Both the position numbers and the translations under genes were made by a program. DNA of 64,000 nucleotides. Source: Tubiluchus corallicola (taxonomy: Eukaryota; Priapulida; Priapulimorpha; Priapulimorphida; Tubiluchidae). Position 1 is the stretch's first letter. Every line of letters begins with the position of its first letter. Location of the stretch: the NCBI GenBank assembly GCA_030141605.1, contig JAQGDQ010000001.1:990001-1054000 (forward strand), written 5' to 3'. Below the pieces are notes generated by a model. The model had not been told where the DNA came from and did no database searches. It saw only the letters and a program-made list of their open reading frames with translations. Of this stretch, positions 57,514-64,000 are shown piece by piece.

Positions 57514-58240
57514 GTCTTTGTATTAAATAATTTGTAAAAACTGTGATAAATACAGGTTTAATATATAGACACTGCAATGTGACAGCACCTTATTGATTTT
57601 AAACACAGTAAAAGTTATAATTTAATATGAATGACTTCAAGATTTCAAAGTAAGTTTTTTGTTATTTAAGGGTAACAGTGTCGCGTAAGCACGAAGTTTC
57701 AGTCTCTCTCAGCAAGTGTTTAATTTCCTATTAATCTCTAAGAATTGTAAAACGCATTTAATAATGATAGAAAAAGTTAAAAAACAATACTTTCTCTTTC
57801 TCTCCCCCACTCCCTCTTTCTCTCTCTTTCTCTCTCTCGATTTATTAAGCGTAATTTAAATAACTGATATTTGTCACGCCAGGCAGCAAAAAAATAGGGA
57901 CGCAGTAAGAATTAGTTTTATCAATACAGATGTAAATATGACACTTTTGCAATTGATGCGTTCTACATAATTATGTGAAAATCTACCAAATTAATAAGCA
58001 ACAGTGTCTTCGGATTAACCAGATTCGAAAGTAAAAATAACCAATTTGTTATATAATCATTTATTTTGCCCAAATCTCTATTAAACAAGTGACCCTAACC
58101 CTAATTTGTAAAAGAAAGGTAGACATTGTGTGGCTTCTGATGTGCTAACTAACTGTTATAGACAGAGACATGTCGACAAACAGCAAATAACTGAAGGTCA
58201 TTCATTATACATAATTATGATAAACTCGGTCAAATAGGAT

Positions 58241-58811
58241 AAATGGGTCTAATGTCGGACAACGAGTTTTACGTTTTCCTAAAAAAACCTGAACGTTAAG
58301 TCGCTTCTTATCTGATGCTTTCCTGCCACGCTTTATAAAGCATCATATTTGTCTGTTAATTATACAACTCACTGATGCATTGTCCGACTTTATCCAAAAG
58401 GCTAGGCTAATGTCGGACGATTGAATTTTTGTGTCAGACTTTCACCCGGAATTAATTGTTTATGTAGGTAAATAACATTGATTGTTTGGCTATTTGAACC
58501 AAAATGTAAATACAAAATGGTTTTAATCGATTTAGAAACATGGGGAGAAAACCGTTACTGAAACCGCTGGTGCCGCAAATATTAAAAACTTATCATCTGA
58601 CACTGCATATTATTCAACAATGAACAACCCGGATAAAATGGCTGCGAGCTATTGGCGCGTGCCTATTCTGTTCTACATGTATAACATCTCTCTCGTGTCG
58701 TCACTGCTTAATCTCAATGTTACAAATCATTTAAACGAATTTAAATGCGATAACCACATAATGGTTAATTACGTCCGACATTATCTGCAAGTGTCCAACT
58801 TTACCCCATTT
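58241..58811. mobile_element. Candidate inverted-repeat element
   Basis: The left AAATGGGTCTAATGTCGGAC faces an inverted AAATGGGGTAAAGTTGGACA at the right. CTAATGTCGGAC words recur inside at about 58414. Class unknown. Confidence 0.35.
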
Positions 58812-60701
58812 TTTAAAAGACGTAAGAAAGCGTTTAATTATCACAGTATTTTACATTTTATGGTTGACAAAATCTTGGTACCATTTCGTAAGGCAAATTA
58901 CCTCTGTGATTTTCTTGAATGTCTATGCCTCTGCATTACAAAAATGTCTGGTGGACCTTCCTACGGCAAAGCTGTGTGGGCAGTAATGGCCTATTTGTGA
59001 GACCATCCTCAAAAAGCTATGTTTACGCAAATTTGTACGTTGTACACAATGCTGTAGATACACAAATTTTAAGAGTTTACTCTGTCTAGTTTTATACTGT
59101 TCACCAATGTGGATAGTAGTAGAAAAAAATCGTGACTGGCATATCAGGGCGGCGCACTACCTTAAAAACAGTCCATCTCAGAATAGCCTAAAATGTGTTT
59201 AAAGATAATTTGCTTATTTTTCTCAGGCTATTTTGTTTTCCTTCTGTAAGTTTTTACCTACATAGTATAGGCCCACTACTCTCGACATAGCTATATAAAA
59301 TTCCTGCATCAGTTATTGAGAGTGGGGCAGTAGTTGGGCGTGGGGCATTTTGTGAAACCATACCCGAAAAGCCATGCTAAAGTAAAATTCTTTTTGTTTT
59401 AGTTCCCCTATATTCCAATGTTACTCACCTAACTTGCAATAAAGCAACGTATATTACTGCATTGATTATTATAATAGCGTGTAACATAATTTTTCCTCAA
59501 TTTATGGCCATTTCGAAAATGCCTCCCCATTCCATTAAAACAGCCAGAAATAAGACAGCAATTCTAAATAACTATGGAAGTTTTTGCTGAATCAGTCAAA
59601 GTGGTTTATTTAGGATATTGCAGCAATGATCAGGCTGAAACAACAACAACAAAATAATTACATATAATACTGCCATAGTGCATATAGCGTATGTGCAAAT
59701 ATAAATGTTTCGAATTATACTAATTTAAGAATTGTACCTTTGATCACAAAAGTAAAATTGCAAATAAAATACCGTTCTAAATACTAAACATCTGCTTGAC
59801 ACCGTATTAAGTTCTTATTGTTAAATGTGTTAAAAATTGCCTCCCGGACAACAGCAATACGGGTACTCTTCACATGCTGAAATCTTCGAGATCCTGTAAA
59901 TTCTCCCTTTCTTGGAACTTTTATCAGATTAAATCGTTTTATTTTATGCATTGAATGTTACCTTTACCTAATCAAAATCTCAAATCTGTGACTATACGCA
60001 AATATGGTACTTATTTTGGCTGCGGTAATAACTATCTCATGATGTGAACCTTATCAACTATATCGTTCCTGGCCTTTTAATGAGCATGTAATCCTGTTTA
60101 GCCTAGGTTACCGTATATGGCAAATAATGTGAATTGTTTGGCACGTAAATTTGTTGCCATGGTTACTGTTTATCTTAGGGCAACATCATTAAATAACAGG
60201 TCTATATTAAAAATAGTTTTGAAAACCTCGATTTTTAAAATTATGTGAACTGACAACAAATCTTGACACACAGGAGAAGCAGTAATTGCTATAACAACGC
60301 CTTGATGACCTTTACCTCAACAATAATATAGTGGCAGCTGCTATGTTACAGCATACTTTAGTTACCTAAATATTTACAGTTTCTTGCAGAAAAACTATTA
60401 GAAAGCTTGCAATTCGAAAAAACGTGATTATTATAAGAAATGCAACTAATAAATGCACTTACCCAGCAACCTCGCCCTATCGTAAGTTGAGGCTGCTACC
60501 ATAAGTTAAGTTTTTTATATTATATTTATATTATACATTCCTTTTAAATGAAATTCTTGTAAAATTTCAACATTCCTCCCTTCAATAATCACATATCTCC
60601 ATTATTTTACTATAAAATGTTATTTTACTATAAAAATTAAAAGCAATACAAGATAATTGTACAACTACGCTGCTAAGGTGTATCTTCGGGCATGTGCTAT
60701 T

Positions 60702-60989
60702 GCATTATTATGTCCTGTACACATAAGCTACAGCAAAAATATAATAATATGCGTTGAAGATTCTCAAACACATTGAATTGAATCTACTTATAAAGTGTTT
60801 TTATAAAAATCTCTTGTATTGTTATAAAAATGTCTTTGCAAAATTGCATTATTATGTCCTGTACACATAAGCTACAGCAAAAATATAATAATATGCGTTG
60901 AAGATTCTGAAACACATTGAGTTGAATATACTTATAAAGTGTTTTTATAAAAATCTCTTGTATTGTTATAAAAATGTCTTTGCAAAATT
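60702..60989. repeat. Two-copy tandem duplication, 144-bp unit
   Basis: The unit starting GCATTATTATGTCCTGTACA is present twice, head to tail, with very few differences. Confidence 0.95.
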
Positions 60990-61187
60990 CCCGTGGAACG
61001 TGCTGGGCAAATGACTGTGTGTTCAAAAACCAGAGGGAAAATTACTACCAACTAGGTACATTGAGCATTGGACTGTAACGTCAACCATAACGCGAGTGAC
61101 AACGGACCACCAGTCAACCACACAATATACACCGGGTTCACTAACTCTTTGATTGAGTTTTCTCTTGGTAAATCATTTATAGTGATG

Positions 61188-61403
61188 TTATTCATTCAGT
61201 AATTTATTTATTGATGTTTTCGCTTGGTGAGAGGATGACGAGCTATCGTTGTCTTCCTCCTTGTTTCTTATCCACGCACTGTACTCATTTAGCGTTTCTG
61301 GAAGGTTGCGAGAAGCCGTTTCAGGTAGCAACATGATCGTTAGGCCTGCCGCTATAGCCAAAATCCCAAAAAGGATGGGCGGAGCAGCAGGAGCTATATC
61401 TTT
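61188..61403 (-). CDS. SLC22 last coding exon, TM12 and tail
   Basis: 71 codons plus stop after AG 61405-61404. TM12 is followed by LLPETASRNLPETL, the family signature after the last helix, then a hydrophilic tail with five Ser in a row. Confidence 0.88.
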   Translation of the reverse strand, partial: KDIAPAAPPILFGILAIAAGLTIMLLPETASRNLPETLNEYSAWIRNKEEDNDSSSSSHQAKTSINKLLNE

Positions 61404-63726
61404 CTGAAAAATCAAAGAAAATGTTTTTAAATTCATATATGCAGCACATTCTACGGCAAATGTTAGTGTATGTAAGTTTAAAGGGAAATGGAAGCACTCT
61501 CTAAAATAGGGCTGAAAGTAATTCCCATACAGCATATTTTAAAATCGCTTACCTGTTAACATAGTCCAAAGCTTTGTTTTACCAGGAGAATTGATTGAAC
61601 TCAATGATAGCAGCCTGCTACGCGCCATCTTGGTTTTCACCTGGACGGCCCCACAGTTTTAACCCATTTTTAAGTCCGATAAAGATACATATCTCAACAC
61701 AGTTAATACTGCAAAAGCGTTTCTGATAATTAAACAATAGATAGATTAAAGACTTAATTTAGCGAGCCCAACTATTGCGGACATCACAATCTAACATAAT
61801 TTTCAACAGCAAAGATATTCCACGAGTGTATTGCACGTGTTTGCGGAAATGTGTTGTACTAAAACTAGGCACGTTTTAAGATAGAAATTCAGATTTCAAA
61901 TTTGCTGCTGTGCTCGCGCGTGAGCTGCCGAACGTGTGTAGTTCGTCACAAACTGACACATCTGAACTGAGAGGTACAACACCTGTCTAACTAGCGAATG
62001 ACGAAATGCATGTAACAGCGAAAAACTAGCAGTGCAAACGTGAAATTATGTTTGTGTGATAAAATTCTTTCACGTAAGTCATTTTTGAAAAATAGTATGT
62101 TTCCTTTCAATATTTTAAAGAGCAGATTGTTTTGACTTATAGTTTAAGATTGGGTCCGGTTCTGCTTTAAACAGCGATACGTACTGTATTTACAGATGTA
62201 CTATAGGTTATAGATGTACCGGTTTGTCCACTTAATAATTATTTTTTGGTTTTATATTAACCATTTTTAAATGCGAGAGCGCTCTCCTGAGACTTGTCAT
62301 CTTTAGCAGAGAAAAACGTAATGGTCTTTATAGTCTCAAGGATTACAATATTTATTAGTAGCTTTCGCCCTAGCGGGCCTCATCAGCTGAATAGAAAGTG
62401 CTGGTAACCCTGAGAGGCTACTGAATAATTATTATAATATTTGAAACTATAAAGGGAATTAATTACGTTTTCTCTGTTAACTACTTTTAGTTTAGTTAAG
62501 GATACACAATTTAGGCAAGGAGATTCAGCTTGGGGTTTGATGGAGTGCTATAAGCTCCCATTGTGGGATCCGGAGTCTCGATTTCTTCAAACGAGCAAAT
62601 TAAAATTTTGCAAAAATGAGATTTAATAGAGATTTTGTTTCTTAGTTGTGTTCATTTGTATGAGTGGTACATGGTACCAAGCAACATTATCAAGGCATGA
62701 CAGTGTTAAGCTCTACTTGACTCGGGCTTCGATGGATTGCTTCGATGAAATAAAAAATAAAAAGGTATAAAGGCACAGGTATAAAGATAGAATATATATT
62801 TCCGCTTGCTAATAAATCGCATAAATATTGTAAAGAAAATCCACGTTCGCCGTATCCTGACCGCTGAGCGGCGTCCCGATCAGCGGAGTGCACTTCAAAA
62901 TTGAAATGGCAAAATGCAGGTTGTTTCACGGTGAGGCCTTAAACTCCAAGGAAGGTATGCGCTTTGCATTTTCACTGTAAGAACATTAATTTAAACCTTA
63001 CTTCATAAACTGCGTCCATTTCCCTTTAAGCTTCTAGAAAGTCTGTATGATTTCTTCAGTTGATTTGATATTTTGATTAATAAAATGTTCTCAGTTCGCG
63101 GCAGTGGTTTGTTGTTTTGCGACACTAACTTGATAGTAATTACGAAATTTATTTTGAATGCAGCATTTTCTAGACAGGAAGTTATTAAAAGTGACTCTGT
63201 ATAAAAATAAAAATACTCACAAGGTATACTGCAAAAGGCGCTACTGCACCTCCAACTCTTGCGCTAAAAGAGGAGATACCAAGCCCGGTAGTTCTGCAAA
63301 AATAGCTTAAGATAAAATAAGAAATTAAAACATGATTCAATGAAGCAATATGCAGTCGAATCACGTGACTCCTACTATTAATTAGACATTAATATCATGC
63401 ATTTGGAATTAATATCAAGCAGTGGAATACATATAACACTAACATTGCTTGTTTTTGACACTTTGCAGATACTTTAATCCAGAATAAACTCGCGTTTTGA
63501 GAAAATATTTATCAGGTTTAACTGTTTTTAATACTAGCATGTACTACTATTTCATAATACACGTTCGTTTCCATTTCTGTAATTATTAGGAGCAAAACTG
63601 ACACTGACCGAGCTACAGTAGGATAAACTTCTGATGTAATCAAATAGATGGCGCTGAACGTTGCTGTGATTCCGTATTTGCCAGTGAGATTCAATGCAAT
63701 TATCAGCGGCGTCAAATCCGCGGCCC
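61188..63726 (-). CDS. SLC22-family transporter, 3' exons (gene continues beyond the window)
   Basis: Organic cation/anion/carnitine transporter of the major facilitator superfamily, plasma membrane. Three exons are supported: 63726-63609, 63293-63221 and 61403-61188, with GT-AG sites and agreeing phases. They encode, in order, a TM9/TM10 part with LTGKYGITATFSAIYLITSE; the family motif VYPTVAR at the junction; TTGLGISSFSARVGG of TM11; and TM12 with PILFGILAIAAGL and LLPETASRNLPETLNEY. The C-terminal tail is Asp/Glu- and Ser-rich. The stop is at 61188-61190. The preceding exon must end with one base of a Gly codon; a good GT donor at 63858-63857 fits the phase, but the codons before it do not look like SLC22, so it is not called. 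Substrate class cannot be told. Confidence 0.87.
61478..63029. mobile_element. TTAA-flanked DNA element, T2/Kolobok-like, in an SLC22 intron
   Basis: The left end TTAAAGGGAAATGGAAGCA and the right end, inverted, TTAAAGGGAAATGGACGCA differ by one base. TTAA is at both borders. 1552 bases, no transposase frame. It is related to 6729-8766 and to the fragment at 23960-24200. A hairpin with a ribozyme-like core is nested at 62307-62476. Confidence 0.8.
62307..62476 (-). ncRNA. Hairpin with hammerhead-ribozyme-like core
   Basis: On the minus strand, CTGATGA (62386-62380), a GCCC/GGGC hairpin with loop GCTA, and GAAA (62366-62363) follow the hammerhead order C-U-G-A-N-G-A, stem II, G-A-A-A. Arms of about 56 bases (62307-62362 and 62417-62476) pair around it with mismatches, closing on GTAGC/GCTAC where stem III would be. 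CTC follows the 5' arm as a possible NUH cleavage triplet. Against it: no convincing stem I, one extra G before stem II, and an extra C in stem III. It may be a degraded copy or chance. Confidence 0.35.
63221..63293 (-). CDS. SLC22 exon, TM11 region
   Basis: 73 bases between AG 63295-63294 and GT 63220-63219. It completes the Arg and encodes TTGLGISSFSARVGGAVAPF. Confidence 0.88.
63609..63726 (-). CDS. SLC22 exon, TM9-TM10 region
   Basis: 118 bases between AG 63728-63727 and GT 63608-63607. It encodes ADLTPLIIALNLTGKYG to VYPTVA plus two bases of the Arg codon. Confidence 0.87.
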
Positions 63727-64000
63727 CTGTAATAAAATGTGACTTTTCATCAGTTATGATAATCCACGTTCAGGATTCGTCTTAATTAACTACAGAATCA
63801 CTAATTACACTAATTTTTGTCATCACCTACATTTTTGAACTCACATCTATAGACTCACCTGACATGTTTAATCTTGAAAGTATCGTCAAATCGGTAATAT
63901 CATATATTATGTACACATCAATATTAAGAATAATTTAATTATTACACTTGCTCGACTTTTTCATATAAACCTGAAGGAGAAAGGTGAGCAGGTTGCCTGA

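Larger units (their letters stand above)
57522..61187. other. Intergenic, downstream of the SLC22 gene
   Basis: No gene recognised. The 126-codon frame at 58620-59000 (plus) has no known motif and partly overlaps a candidate inverted-repeat element (58241-58811). A CT-rich tract lies at 57790-57838 and a tandem duplication at 60702-60989. Confidence 0.4.

Noticed and set aside
58085-58105. CCCTAACCCTAA, telomere-like
   Set aside because: Only two units; too short to indicate an interstitial telomere.
58620-59000. 126-codon frame on the plus strand
   Set aside because: No recognisable domain; it overlaps a candidate transposon end. Kept only as a note.
60784-61026. 80-codon minus-strand frame with internal repetition
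   Set aside because: Its repetition comes from the 144-bp tandem duplication, which is a multiple of three.
63857-63940. Possible further SLC22 exon before a good GT donor
   Set aside because: The phase fits, but the encoded residues do not resemble the SLC22 segment expected there, and no acceptor was convincing.

Overview
This is an AT-rich metazoan nuclear segment. Genes have GT-AG spliceosomal introns, AATAAA signals and long introns full of transposon debris. The protein set (YME1L, BROX, ZNF598 with GIGYF-binding proline motifs, GLIPR2, a SET/MYND protein, a clan-2 P450, an SLC22 carrier) is that of an animal. A decayed LINE of a kind common in marine invertebrates suggests an aquatic invertebrate. 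The phylum cannot be fixed from sequence alone; several single-exon conserved genes would fit, for example, a tunicate.

Layout. 1-3.2 kb: single-exon i-AAA protease YME1L (+). 6.7-8.8 kb: TTAA-flanked T2/Kolobok-like element. 9.7-10.3 kb: decayed antisense LINE ending just before the splice acceptor of single-exon BROX (+, 10322-11584), which is followed by a hAT-type MITE. 15.5-26 kb: complete six-exon ZNF598 (-), predicted 901 aa. 27.9-38.8 kb: four-exon GLIPR2/GAPR-1 (+), 150 aa, whose introns hold a hAT remnant, a long TA tract, a GT-rich tract, a dispersed repeat, a hAT MITE and a broken LINE. 38.8-43.9 kb: no gene seen, but two repeat structures. 43.9-50.5 kb: two-exon SMYD5-like SET/MYND protein with N-terminal TPRs (-). 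52.8-54.3 kb: single-exon cytochrome P450 (-) with a TATA box. 56.7-57.5 kb: hAT element with perfect 8-bp target duplications. 61.2 kb to the window end: last exons of an SLC22 transporter (-), with a second T2-like element in an intron; nested in that element is a hairpin carrying a hammerhead-ribozyme-like core.

The genes do not form a pathway. They are housekeeping or detoxification functions: mitochondrial proteolysis, an ESCRT-associated BRO1 protein, ribosome-collision quality control, a Golgi-type CAP protein, a methyltransferase-like protein, a monooxygenase and a solute carrier. The less usual signals are the Leu in the YME1L pore loop, the TPR-SET-MYND architecture, intron-free coding regions preceded by splice acceptors, the two related TTAA elements, and the ribozyme-like hairpin.
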